DNA of 64,000 bases from Ornithobacterium rhinotracheale DSM 15997. GTDB taxonomy: Bacteria; Bacteroidota; Bacteroidia; Flavobacteriales; Weeksellaceae. Location: positions 687,501-751,500 of the forward strand of contig NC_018016.1 in NCBI RefSeq assembly GCF_000265465.1, in the 5' to 3' direction. The notes under the pieces were generated by a model. It saw nothing but the letters and a program-made list of their open reading frames with translations, had not been told where the DNA came from and ran no database searches. Shown here in pieces: positions 32,865-42,156 of this stretch. How positions within the stretch are numbered: the stretch's first letter is position 1; every line of letters starts with the position of its first letter. A program made the translations under genes and the position numbers.

Positions 32865-33471
32865 TGGCTTCTTTCTTCCAGATTTGATATCCTTGCCAAG
32901 CTAAGATAAGAAAAATTGTGAATTGAATGCCCGTAAATCCTAAACCTTTAGCAAAATACAGCGGCACAGAGATTAAATCCGTCAATAACCAGCCTAGCCA
33001 ATTTTCGACTTTCTTTTTAGCCATCAGCCACATAGAGCCAAAGGCTAAGCCCGTGGTAAGCACATCGACATAATTTAACCAAGATTCAAATTTGTCGAAA
33101 TAAATATACACGCCCACCACAAACACCATCGAAAGTATCGTGATTGCAAGTGCAATTGCCCAATCTTTGGCTTTACACCAAGTGATTTTTAACGAGGAAT
33201 CTTCGCTTATATTTGCCCAGAGAATCCAGCCATACACGCTCATCATGGTATAGTAAATATTGATAATTAAATCTCCGTAATACCTTACCGTGTAGCAGAT
33301 ATATACATAAATCATGGTGCTAATAATCCCCGTAGGATACACCCAAATGTTACCCTTTCGTGCAAAAAGCACACTTAAAAGCCCAAAAATTACTGCCGTA
33401 ACTTCTAATAAAATATCTTGCCAAGTGGCTTCGGCATAAGGCGAAAGAAAAAAATCGTACAAAGTGTCCAT
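32833..33471 (-). CDS. pnuC: PnuC-family transporter
   Basis: 212 aa, about seven membrane helices. EVTAVIFGLLSVLFARKGNI and WLLTDLISVPLYFAKGL are typical of PnuC. Family members take up nicotinamide riboside or, in relatives, other vitamins such as thiamine; substrate cannot be told here. It overlaps radC and, by one base, the GH3-family gene. Confidence 0.88.
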   Translation of the reverse strand: MDTLYDFFLSPYAEATWQDILLEVTAVIFGLLSVLFARKGNIWVYPTGIISTMIYVYICYTVRYYGDLIINIYYTMMSVYGWILWANISEDSSLKITWCKAKDWAIALAITILSMVFVVGVYIYFDKFESWLNYVDVLTTGLAFGSMWLMAKKKVENWLGWLLTDLISVPLYFAKGLGFTGIQFTIFLILAWQGYQIWKKEANEGRETRKTI

Positions 33472-34961
33472 TATTCAGCCCATTGTTTTAGAGGTTCGGC
33501 AAGTTTTCGGTCATTGGCAAGGCGTGGTACTTTGTTTTGTCCGCCCAGTTTTCCTTGGGTTTTCATATATTCGTTAAATCCCGATTTTTGAATAGTTGTT
33601 AAAACCAAAGGTCGCAAGATTTTGCCTTGAATTAAATCATCATAATACACATTTTGTGCACACATTTCTTGGTTTAATTTTTCGGCAAATTGTTCCATAT
33701 TTTCAGGTTTTTGCTCAAATTCTATGAGCCATTCGTGGTATGGCAAGCCCTGCTCTGGCGCCACTTCGGGTGCCACATGAAACTCCGTTACCAAGGCTGG
33801 AAATTCTTTCAATGTATTTTCTAGAGCTTTTTCTACCTCTTGCCCTATCACATGCTCTCCAAATGCCGAAGTGTAATGTTTAATTCTGCCAGAAACCACA
33901 ATTTTGTAAGGATTTTTAGACACAAATTTCACGGTATCACCTATGCTATAAGCCCAGAGCCCCGCCATGGTACTCATAATCACGGCGTAATTTTTATTGA
34001 GCTCTACTTCGCCAATCGTCAAACGAGTCGGATTTTCGTTTCCAATCTCATCCACAGGTACAAATTCGTAGAAAATATCTTTATCCAAAAGCAACAACAA
34101 TTCTTCTGAATTTAATTGATTTTGGTAGGCAATAAAACCTTCCGATGCGGGGTAAGTTTGAATCACATCCACCGCTCCGCCCAAAAGCTCGTTCATCTTT
34201 TGTCGGTAGGGTTCATAATTCACACCGCCCGTTACGATCAATTGCAGATTAGGGAATATTTGTTTGATTTTTTTGCCCGTTTTTTCTTGCAATCGTTCAA
34301 AATACATAATCAGCCATGGCGGAATCCCGCCGATGAGTGTCATATTCTCGTGCTTAGTTTCTTCCACGATTTTATCTACTTTGGTTTCCCAATCTTCGAT
34401 GCAATTGGTTTCCCAAGAGGGCATTCTATTTTTTTGTAAATAATTGGGGACAAAATGCGCCGAAATCCCAGAAAGCCTACCGACTTTTATGCCGTTTTTT
34501 TCTTCCAGCTCGGGGCTTCCTTGCAAGAAAATCATTTTTCCATTTACGAAATTCGCATTTTGGCTATTTTTGATGTAATATAGCAAGGCATTTCTTGCCG
34601 CCTCTATGTGATATGGCATCGATTCTTTGGAAATCGGAATGTATTTGGTACCCGAAGTGGTGCCCGAAGTTTTGGCAAAATAAAGCGGCTTGCCTGGCCA
34701 GAGTACATTTTCTTTACCTTCAACGATTTGGTCGATGTAGCTTTTAAGCGTTTCGTAATCTTGCAATGGCACACGCTCCTGAAAATCTTTTATGGTTTTT
34801 ATTTCTCTGAAGTGATGAATTTTACCAAATTCGGTATTTTGAGCTTTTTTTACCATGGCTAAAAAAAGCTTTTGCTGGGCTTGCTCGGCATTAGCCTGCC
34901 ATTTATCTTCTTTTTTAGTAATGAATTTAGCTAAATATTTTGCAATAAAAGATTTCAACAT
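33471..34961 (-). CDS. GH3 auxin-responsive promoter family protein (acyl-adenylating type)
   Basis: 496 aa. The ATP-binding motif KTSGTTSGTKYIPISKES matches the GH3/firefly-luciferase-like adenylating fold, and QTYPASEGFIAYQNQ and YAVIMSTMAGLWAYSIGDTV are further GH3 marks. Plant GH3 enzymes join amino acids to hormones; the bacterial substrate is unknown. The gene is linked to pnuC (1-bp overlap) and to an M23 peptidase upstream (gap 14 bp). Confidence 0.88.
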   Translation of the reverse strand: MLKSFIAKYLAKFITKKEDKWQANAEQAQQKLFLAMVKKAQNTEFGKIHHFREIKTIKDFQERVPLQDYETLKSYIDQIVEGKENVLWPGKPLYFAKTSGTTSGTKYIPISKESMPYHIEAARNALLYYIKNSQNANFVNGKMIFLQGSPELEEKNGIKVGRLSGISAHFVPNYLQKNRMPSWETNCIEDWETKVDKIVEETKHENMTLIGGIPPWLIMYFERLQEKTGKKIKQIFPNLQLIVTGGVNYEPYRQKMNELLGGAVDVIQTYPASEGFIAYQNQLNSEELLLLLDKDIFYEFVPVDEIGNENPTRLTIGEVELNKNYAVIMSTMAGLWAYSIGDTVKFVSKNPYKIVVSGRIKHYTSAFGEHVIGQEVEKALENTLKEFPALVTEFHVAPEVAPEQGLPYHEWLIEFEQKPENMEQFAEKLNQEMCAQNVYYDDLIQGKILRPLVLTTIQKSGFNEYMKTQGKLGGQNKVPRLANDRKLAEPLKQWAE

Positions 34962-34975
34962 TGGAGTGTCGATTT

Positions 34976-35842
34976 TTAATTAAAATTTATGTATTCTTCG
35001 GGGTCTACGGCTTTGCCTCTCACCCAAAGCTCAAAATGCAGGTGTGGCCCTGTGGTTTGCTCGCCCGAGTTTCCGACCTCTGCGATTACTTCGCCTTTTT
35101 CTACCACATCGCCTGTTTTCTTAAACACTTTGGAGGCATGTTTATAAATCGAAATCACATCGTTTGGGTGACGAATAATCACGGTGTATCCTGTTTCTGG
35201 AATCCATTCAGATAGCACAACATCTCCTGCTTCTATGGCTTTAATGCTTTCGCCCATTTTGGCGGCAATGTCTACGGCTAGATGTTTCTCGGTTAAATCA
35301 TACTTGCTAGTTAAAACACCTTTCACTGGCACAAAGTACAGCGGCACATTGCTTTGTTTTTTAGCCTTGCTCAAAGCGTCCATTTCCTCTTGCGCTATTT
35401 GCAAACGGAACAGCGAATCTTGCTCCGTGGGCTTTAAATAATCCGAATTTAAGGCAATTTTTTCTTGTTTTGCCATTAAGCTATCCACATGCTCGGCTTT
35501 GATTTTCCCGCCAACGACCGCCTGCACAGATTCGATGTAACGCTGGTGATGTTGCAGGGAATCCTCTATGGCTATAAGCTTTTCGTTCAGCTCTAGCAAT
35601 TGTTTTTTATAAACCGTTTCGGGGGTATTTTGCTCGGGAACGATGTAGCTTTTGAGCGGTGTGTAGCGCATGACCACAAAGGTTGCAGCAATGATAAATA
35701 GCGTGAAAAACGCCAATAGGAGCAAGACATTCAGTACATTTAATTTGTACGAAAGCATGGTCTCTTTAGTATCTAAATCTTTAATCTGAAAACTGTAATG
35801 ATCGGTAAGTTTTGGTCTAAATTTTTTTCTTGGTTTTTCCAC
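34976..35842 (-). CDS. Membrane-anchored M23 peptidase
   Basis: 288 aa. One membrane helix at about 36-58 (LNVLLLLAFFTLFIIAATFV), a coiled-coil linker (about 80-150), then the M23 LytM domain. The zinc site motifs are EKHLAVDIAA (HxxxD) and GPHLHFELW (HxH). It either cuts stem-peptide crosslinks or, if inactive, activates amidases. It diverges from sprE across a 436-bp gap with phased A/T tracts. Confidence 0.9.
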   Translation of the reverse strand: MEKPRKKFRPKLTDHYSFQIKDLDTKETMLSYKLNVLNVLLLLAFFTLFIIAATFVVMRYTPLKSYIVPEQNTPETVYKKQLLELNEKLIAIEDSLQHHQRYIESVQAVVGGKIKAEHVDSLMAKQEKIALNSDYLKPTEQDSLFRLQIAQEEMDALSKAKKQSNVPLYFVPVKGVLTSKYDLTEKHLAVDIAAKMGESIKAIEAGDVVLSEWIPETGYTVIIRHPNDVISIYKHASKVFKKTGDVVEKGEVIAEVGNSGEQTTGPHLHFELWVRGKAVDPEEYINFN

Positions 35843-35957
35843 GGACTATTTTTGTGTTGCAAATATCTAAAAATAAGGCTTTTTTTCCGATTTTTTTTGA
35901 TTATTTTTTCATCACCTTTTATCAAGCTTGGGATAAAGCCAATCTCCTCTCTGCTGA

Positions 35958-36209
35958 GAAGTAATTTTAGGCTATCGGCATAAAACTTTTCTCTTCGGAA
36001 GAGAAATTTTTAATCAAAACAGAGAAATTTTTCGATACAAAGGGCAAAAATTTAGCCCAATCACGCAAAATTTTGGATACTAAGCCTAAAAATTTGGCTT
36101 AATCATTGAAAATTTTAGGCACGATGGATAAAAATTTCGCTTAACGATTCAAAATTTTGGGCATTAAGCCTAAAAGTTTGCGCAATGTGGGTAAAAACTT
36201 CTCTCCATT
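35958..36209 (+). repeat. Twelve 21-bp units of phased A/T tracts (42-bp higher-order period)
   Basis: Units begin every 21 bp from 35958; from 36000 on each has the form of four bases, AAAAATTT or AAAATTTT, then nine mixed bases. Alternate units match better (for example 36084 with 36168, 36105 with 36147), giving a 42-bp super-period. Two helical turns per unit put all A-tracts on one face, which predicts strong intrinsic bending. Confidence 0.8.
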
Positions 36210-36265
36210 TTCCAAGATTATTTTATATAATCTCATAAAAAACATCATCTTATCTTTTTTTTATG

Positions 36266-36273
36266 TAGCTTTG
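36266..36273 (+). promoter_or_regulatory. -7 box for sprE/porW
   Basis: TAGCTTTG matches TAnnTTTG and ends 5 bp before the ATG, which would give an almost leaderless mRNA. The curved array lies directly upstream. Confidence 0.4.
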
Positions 36274-36278
36274 TCCTC

Positions 36279-38627
36279 ATGTTGAAGCGTATAATTCCTT
36301 TATTCTGTATTATATTAATTTTAAGCTGTTCTACTCGCAAAGATTCTTTTAAAAATAGAACTTATCATAAAACAACAGCTTGGTTCAATACTCTGTTCAA
36401 CGGGCAACAGGCGATAGATAATCGTTTAAATGAAGCCAAACAGAGCCATCAAGACAACTATTTTGAAATCTTAAAAGTTTCTCCGTACGGGGAGTTCAAC
36501 CTAAACGACGAAGCCGAAGATGTGACTTATGAAAAAAACCAAGGCATTGGAATCTTTGGAAGACTTAGGGCTGGCGAAATCTTAAATAATGAAAACAGCA
36601 CCAGAGAAGGCTATGCTAAGGCAGAAGAAAAGGCTCTGAAGGCTATTGCTAATCATTCCATGAATATCAACGGAAAAGAGCGAAATAAACTCATCGCTAG
36701 GGCATATCTCATGCTGGGAGAAGCTCGCTATTTTCAAGGGAAAACTTTCCAAGCGCTAGAGGCTCTGGAGCAAGTGAAACAAATGGGCTTTCAAAAATTT
36801 ATTCCTTGGGCTGAATATTATTCTGCTTTGGCTCAAATCCAAGGGGGGAATGACTATGTGGCTGCTAAGATTTTAAACAAATTGTATGAAAATAATGATT
36901 TAAAAAAGCCGATAAAAGCACTCGTGGCTCAGCAATCTGCCGAGCTTTTTTATAAAAATGATAATTACAAAAATGCTATCGAAGCACTAGATAAAGCGAT
37001 AAAATATACCAAAAACAAAAAGCAAAAAGCAAGGTTATACTTTATCCAAGGACAAATCTTGACAAAGGATAAAAACTATGCACTTGCCAACGAGAAATTT
37101 TCTCAGGTTTATAAATTAAAACCAGGATTTGAAATGGAAGCCAGAGCCATCGTTGCCAAAGCTCTTAACTTTCAAGCCAAAGACCATAACGCTCAGGAAT
37201 ATTTATCATCGCTTAAAAAATACGCCAGAATAGGGAATTACGAAAAATACTTTAATGAATTCTGGTATGCAATGGGAAACATAGAGCAAAAAATCGACTC
37301 GCTAAACCTTGCAAAAAAAGATTACCTCCAGGCTTTAAAACTACCGATGTCCTCTCCAGAGTATAGAGCAGAAACTTATGCCGCACTTGCGGGGCTTTAT
37401 TTGCAAAAATCAGACTACGTTTATGCCAATGCCTATTACGATAGTGCCGTTTCCGTTATTCCTCAATCCAAAAGAAAAGAAGAACTCAGCGAGCTGAGCA
37501 AAAACTTAAATGAGGTAATGAACCTCCATTATTTGGTAATGCGAAACGATAGTATCCTAAATGTGGCATCGCTCCCTAAAAAAGACCAAGAGGAGTTCTT
37601 TGCTCACTACATCGAAACTTTAAAAAAGAAAGATGCCGAGCGAAACAAAGAGGACGAAATACACGCTGCTGAGTTCAAAACTCAACGAAAAATTAAAGCA
37701 TTTGATGCTAGCTTTACAGAAAAAGCAGGAAATAAATTTTACTTCTATAGCGAATCTGCAAAATCGAACGGAGAAAATGAATTTAAACGACTATGGGGGA
37801 ACATTTCTCTCCGAGACAATTGGCGAAATTCTACCACCAGCGGAGATGCTCTCGCAGAGAAAAAAGCTGCTCTCACAGGACAAACCGAGACTAAAAACCC
37901 TCGCCGTTACGAGGTTGCATTTTATCTAGAACAGATTCCTAACAAAGATAGTTTAAGCACTTTAAAATTATCGAGAGATACCGCTCAATTAAAATTAGGA
38001 GTGGCATACGCAGATTTACTAAACAATCCAAAACTGGGAACCGAAACGCTGGAAATGTTGCTTTCTACTCCGCCTAAAAAAGATTCTGTAAAAACGGAGG
38101 CTTACTTTCAGTTATATAGAATTAATGTAAAGGAAAACCCTACCATTAGTCAAAAATACAAGGATATTATACTTAATCAGTATCCCAATACGCTTTATGC
38201 TCAATACATCAAAAATCCTGCAATCAGCCTAGACCAAGACAATAGCGAAGCGGCAAAATCGGCTTATCTTGAGGCGTATAATCTATTTGAGCAAAAAGAA
38301 TATGCAAAAGTCGTTTCATTAAGCGACCAAGCCATACAAGATTTTGCAAGAGAGCCTTTAGCTCCAAAATTCTCTCTCTTGAAAGCACTCGCACAATATC
38401 ATTTAGGCGAAAAGGATTTATATCTCGCGGAGCTTAACAACATCATTAGCAAATACAAGGATACAGAAGAAGCCAAAAGAGCGCAAAGCCTCCTCAACAT
38501 AGGCAAACCTAAAAAAGATAAAGAAGAACCAACCGAAGATAACTTAGACGAAACCGAAGAGGAGCCAGAACCTGAAACCTCTCCAGAAAAACAAATGCCA
38601 GGGCAGGGTATCAGTATTTTTGGATAA
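36279..38627 (+). CDS. sprE: Type IX secretion / gliding lipoprotein SprE (PorW), TPR-rich
   Basis: 782 aa. Lipoprotein signal MLKRIIPLFCIILILSC with the acylated Cys at 17. The mature start STRKDSFKNRTYHKTTAWFN and LFNGQQAIDNRL resemble the SprE/PorW N-terminus. Tetratricopeptide repeats fill about 130-420 and about 560-750 (for example KNAIEALDKAIKYTKNKKQK, YALANEKFSQVYKLKPG). The tail is acidic (EEEPEPETSPEKQ). SprE/PorW links the outer-membrane translocon to the energised core of the type IX system. sprA and porG are in the same window. Confidence 0.85.
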   Translation: MLKRIIPLFCIILILSCSTRKDSFKNRTYHKTTAWFNTLFNGQQAIDNRLNEAKQSHQDNYFEILKVSPYGEFNLNDEAEDVTYEKNQGIGIFGRLRAGEILNNENSTREGYAKAEEKALKAIANHSMNINGKERNKLIARAYLMLGEARYFQGKTFQALEALEQVKQMGFQKFIPWAEYYSALAQIQGGNDYVAAKILNKLYENNDLKKPIKALVAQQSAELFYKNDNYKNAIEALDKAIKYTKNKKQKARLYFIQGQILTKDKNYALANEKFSQVYKLKPGFEMEARAIVAKALNFQAKDHNAQEYLSSLKKYARIGNYEKYFNEFWYAMGNIEQKIDSLNLAKKDYLQALKLPMSSPEYRAETYAALAGLYLQKSDYVYANAYYDSAVSVIPQSKRKEELSELSKNLNEVMNLHYLVMRNDSILNVASLPKKDQEEFFAHYIETLKKKDAERNKEDEIHAAEFKTQRKIKAFDASFTEKAGNKFYFYSESAKSNGENEFKRLWGNISLRDNWRNSTTSGDALAEKKAALTGQTETKNPRRYEVAFYLEQIPNKDSLSTLKLSRDTAQLKLGVAYADLLNNPKLGTETLEMLLSTPPKKDSVKTEAYFQLYRINVKENPTISQKYKDIILNQYPNTLYAQYIKNPAISLDQDNSEAAKSAYLEAYNLFEQKEYAKVVSLSDQAIQDFAREPLAPKFSLLKALAQYHLGEKDLYLAELNNIISKYKDTEEAKRAQSLLNIGKPKKDKEEPTEDNLDETEEEPEPETSPEKQMPGQGISIFG

Positions 38628-38629
38628 CT

Positions 38630-39448
38630 TTAAAAATAAATTCCTGCCCCAAAGCCCACACCATTGAATTTAACACCTCCAATGTTGTGATTAAAGTATT
38701 TGGCTCCTAGTTCGTATTGTTTAAAGTGATAAGTAGGATTAATTTCAAATTGATCGGCATTACCACTTAAATCATTCCCTAAAAGGGCGGTTTTATAATT
38801 AATTTTCACGCTGATGGGCTTAACATAAAACCCCGCACCAAAATTAAATGCCAAACCTCCTTTTCTCACTTCGTTGCCCAAATACGCTGCGCCCACTCCC
38901 CAGTTTAAGGTAAAAATCTGCGTACGAATACGGTAGTAATCTATTGTGGCATAGAATAAATCCAAGCTTTCTGTCTTGCCATTTTCTTTGCCCCAGTAAT
39001 GCGTGTACGATGGCGAAAAACCAAAGCGATCGCCAATTCGCAAATCAACCTGCAATTGATTGGCTTTTACATAATTCGACTTCAAAAAGTAGTCTGAAAC
39101 ATGCGTGCGCAAAATAAAATCACGATCTTGCGTGTAGCTGTAATCGCCTTTGCTTTTTTGAAAATAAGGGTATGGCTGCAATTCCGCATTTCTCATCTCC
39201 TTATCTATGGTAAGCGGACTTTCCACAAGCGGAAACCACGCCAAACCAATAACAAGCATGGTACCGATTCCCATTTCATCGTTATCGTATCTTCGCACGC
39301 TCGACTGAGATGAGCTCACCTCCAATGGCATATACTCAAGCGATTCGTATTCTCTATCCTTCAAATTTTCTTTGGCTCTTTTAATTTTCTCTTGCCCAAA
39401 GCTCACACTTGCACACAACGCAAGTGCAACAAAAACTACCTTTCTCAT
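38630..39448 (-). CDS. Outer-membrane beta-barrel protein, unknown
   Basis: 272 aa with signal peptide MRKVVFVALALCASVSFGQ. From about residue 110 the pattern is of beta-hairpins with aromatic girdles (LQVDLRIGDRFGFSPSYTHY, LNWGVGAAYLGNEV, VGFGAGIYF at the C-terminus), as in small porin-like barrels. No family recognised. It overlaps the AddB-like gene start region by 4 bp and is the last gene of that transcript; it is tail to tail with sprE. Confidence 0.6.
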   Translation of the reverse strand: MRKVVFVALALCASVSFGQEKIKRAKENLKDREYESLEYMPLEVSSSQSSVRRYDNDEMGIGTMLVIGLAWFPLVESPLTIDKEMRNAELQPYPYFQKSKGDYSYTQDRDFILRTHVSDYFLKSNYVKANQLQVDLRIGDRFGFSPSYTHYWGKENGKTESLDLFYATIDYYRIRTQIFTLNWGVGAAYLGNEVRKGGLAFNFGAGFYVKPISVKINYKTALLGNDLSGNADQFEINPTYHFKQYELGAKYFNHNIGGVKFNGVGFGAGIYF

Positions 39449-42144
39449 TCGTCCTCCGTATTTTCTTCGATTATTTCTCCAAAGACTTTCGTCTCATCAA
39501 AAATTTCTTCAATTAAATTTTCAATCGCCAAAAGACCTTCTTTTATATTTTCTAAATTAAATTCCATTACTTCGTCTAATTGCAACAATTCTATTTGCCT
39601 ATTTAAAAATCTAAGCGGATAAATTCCTGCTGCCACTTTCTGGCTTGGGTGTGCATTTAGGTACATGAAGCAATAGATCAAAAGCTGAATCGCCTTGGCA
39701 CTTTCTTTATCCTTCGCAAATTTTTCCCAGCGGGCTTTGTTAAAACTCAGTTCACGGCTATCGAGCCCGCCCGTTTTGTAATCAATCACGCGAATCATGC
39801 CGTTAAGCGACTCCACACGATCGATTTTTCCACCAAAATTAATTTCACGCCCACTGCTCAACTTTAGCGGTGCAGAAAATTCGCTTTCCAGCTCCATGAT
39901 GATTAATCGATGATTTTTAGCCGTAACCTCATCTTTTCGCAAAACACTCTCCACCATTTCTTTCGCCACATTATAAATAATGATGTTTTTGCCTTGCAAC
40001 TGCTGGTCTTTGAGCAAAATTTCATTGAACTTCTGCTTGAGCGTATCCTCTAATTTCGCGTTCATTTCCTTGAAATTCTCTTGCGTGAGTGCCTTGCCTA
40101 GATATGGCGTGTACAGCGATTCAAGCGTATCGTGCACAGCGGTACCCAAAGTTTGAAAATTTGCAGTCTCCTCTACTTCGCGTTCTTCTTTTATTTTTAA
40201 AACATAACGCTCATAGAAGCCCAAATTATCGTACAAATAAGCCCCTAACGACGACGGACTGATTTTGTTTTTCCACTGATTGAGTGCTTGCATCACCGCA
40301 GGTGTTTTCTCCACCACCAAAGGCTCTGCTTTTTCTGGCGTATTTTCTACGCGTGCTAGCTTTTGCTGAATTTCATGCGGAGATTCCAATTCTAATTGAA
40401 GCAGAAAACGGCTCGGCTCGCCCTTGCCCATTCCATCTGAATCGGTGTTGTATAAAAAGGTTGCCGACTCGCATCGCTGAATCAGACGGTAAAAGTGATA
40501 TGCATAAATGGCATCGTTTTCCAAAAATGTATTAAGCCCAAATCGCTGCCTATGCTCAAACGGAATGGCTGTATTTTCTTGTCGCCCCAAAGGAAAAATA
40601 CCTTCGTTCGCCGAAGTGAAAATGATATGTTTAAAATCAAGCAAACGCGTTTCTAGCACACCGAGCAACTGCAAGCCCACCAACGGCTCCCCCAAAAACG
40701 AAAGCGTCTCGGTGCGTAAAATCTGCTGATACAATTGCTTGAAAATCTTAAAATTCGTGATAATTCCATATTTTTCAAACAATTGGACTAATTGCTGAAA
40801 AATAGTTTTAAATCTGAAAAAATATTCTTGTTCAATATCGCTTGGCTTAACACTTGCGCAGAAAAATTCAATCCAATCGACCATGCCTTGCGCAAAATCC
40901 AATGGCTGAACAAAGCCTTCAAATAACGGCGAAAAAAGCTTTTCGGTTTGGGCTAAAAGTTCCTCTCGGGAAATGAAAATTTTGTTATTTTCTAAAATGT
41001 CTTTTTTAATGTTTTTCGCACTGTCTAAAAAATAAGCTTGAAAATTCGGATTTTCGATGATTTTCAAAACATCTTTGTAGTAAAATTTCCCGAACGAATT
41101 AAATTTTTCTTGATTGGCATATGCCTCCAATAAGGCTTGGAAAAATGAACTCAACGGCACAGATTGCAGTGGCAATCCCATAGTAATGTTGATTTTCTTC
41201 ACTTCCTCGGGCAAGGAATTCAGCACTGCTGGCAACAACTGTTCATCGGCAAGAACAATTGCCGTTTCCTGCCGTTCTTCTGGAGTTAAGTTTTTAAGTT
41301 TTTCTCCTACAAATTTAGCAATACCGATTTGCTTAGCCCCCCCAATAATTTCAATTTTTTTATCTTTTTTGAAATAATCATTTTCCCAATTAAAAGGATT
41401 AAAACTACCCGAAGCTTTATAATCACGCAAAAAGTTCCCTGCTTCTTGCTTCGGGTCTTGCATATAATATGCATCGGTATCCCAATAGCAATAAGCCCGT
41501 TTTTGTTCCACGAGTGTTTCCACAATGTGGCGTTCTGCTTTGGTAAAGGCATTAAAGCCTATGAAATAGAAATTTCGACGATCTTTAGCTATAAAATCTT
41601 TAATTTTTTCGGCAGCGACTGAAGCCAAAAAGCCACGATATGCCACTCCGTTTTGCAATAATTCCTCTTTTAAGTCATGATACAAAACTTTCGCCATGAC
41701 CCAAAAGCCTAAATTTTGGTCGATTACCTCTCGGCTACCAATTTCCAATTCTTCTCCCCAAGCTTTGATACGCTCATCGGATACCATAAAATCAAATACC
41801 TCTTTGGGATCTGCCAACGAGGCATCAATGTCATCAAAATCTTTTAAAAGCGTGGGTGCCCATTTTAAAAATTCTTCAATGGATTTAGCCTCTGGCTGAC
41901 GCTGATAGGCTGAAAATGTGGTAAAAAGCAATTCTAACCCCGAAACCAACTGCAAGCCCGAAATCTGCTTGAGCAACTCCTCCACGGAAAGGATTTCTGG
42001 CAAAATCCCTGAAAATCCACTTTCTACAAAAGTTTTTCGCAAAAAAGCCTTGGGACGATTCCCTGGAACAACCAAAACCGTTCTAGAAAATTTAAGATTT
42101 TGCCCCATTAAATCTTCAACAACTTGTTGCAAAAAGGTTTTCAT
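39445..42144 (-). CDS. AddB-like PD-(D/E)XK nuclease/helicase-fold protein
   Basis: 899 aa. The C-terminal ~270 residues form a PD-(D/E)XK nuclease: INFGGKIDRVES and IRVIDYKTGG carry the Asp and the D-x-K, and TLGTAVHDTLESLY is the N-terminal motif of that domain. The N-terminal region (VLVVPGNRPKAFLRKTFV) and TASANEG-type segments resemble inactivated helicase domains of AddB/RexB. It probably works with a helicase partner in double-strand-break repair; no such partner is in the window. Confidence 0.8.
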   Translation of the reverse strand: MKTFLQQVVEDLMGQNLKFSRTVLVVPGNRPKAFLRKTFVESGFSGILPEILSVEELLKQISGLQLVSGLELLFTTFSAYQRQPEAKSIEEFLKWAPTLLKDFDDIDASLADPKEVFDFMVSDERIKAWGEELEIGSREVIDQNLGFWVMAKVLYHDLKEELLQNGVAYRGFLASVAAEKIKDFIAKDRRNFYFIGFNAFTKAERHIVETLVEQKRAYCYWDTDAYYMQDPKQEAGNFLRDYKASGSFNPFNWENDYFKKDKKIEIIGGAKQIGIAKFVGEKLKNLTPEERQETAIVLADEQLLPAVLNSLPEEVKKINITMGLPLQSVPLSSFFQALLEAYANQEKFNSFGKFYYKDVLKIIENPNFQAYFLDSAKNIKKDILENNKIFISREELLAQTEKLFSPLFEGFVQPLDFAQGMVDWIEFFCASVKPSDIEQEYFFRFKTIFQQLVQLFEKYGIITNFKIFKQLYQQILRTETLSFLGEPLVGLQLLGVLETRLLDFKHIIFTSANEGIFPLGRQENTAIPFEHRQRFGLNTFLENDAIYAYHFYRLIQRCESATFLYNTDSDGMGKGEPSRFLLQLELESPHEIQQKLARVENTPEKAEPLVVEKTPAVMQALNQWKNKISPSSLGAYLYDNLGFYERYVLKIKEEREVEETANFQTLGTAVHDTLESLYTPYLGKALTQENFKEMNAKLEDTLKQKFNEILLKDQQLQGKNIIIYNVAKEMVESVLRKDEVTAKNHRLIIMELESEFSAPLKLSSGREINFGGKIDRVESLNGMIRVIDYKTGGLDSRELSFNKARWEKFAKDKESAKAIQLLIYCFMYLNAHPSQKVAAGIYPLRFLNRQIELLQLDEVMEFNLENIKEGLLAIENLIEEIFDETKVFGEIIEENTEDE

Positions 42145-42156
42145 ACTCAGCAGGTT

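Larger units (their letters stand above)
35843..36278. other. 436-bp intergenic region between the M23 and sprE genes
   Basis: Carries the 21-bp repeat array (35958-36209) and the sprE -7 box (36266-36273). The first ~110 bp next to the M23 gene are T-rich without a clear motif. No coding frame is supported. Confidence 0.6.

Noticed and set aside
35958-36209. Reading the 21-bp/42-bp array as a CRISPR
   Set aside because: There are no unique spacers between constant repeats; units are degenerate and contiguous, and no cas gene is near.
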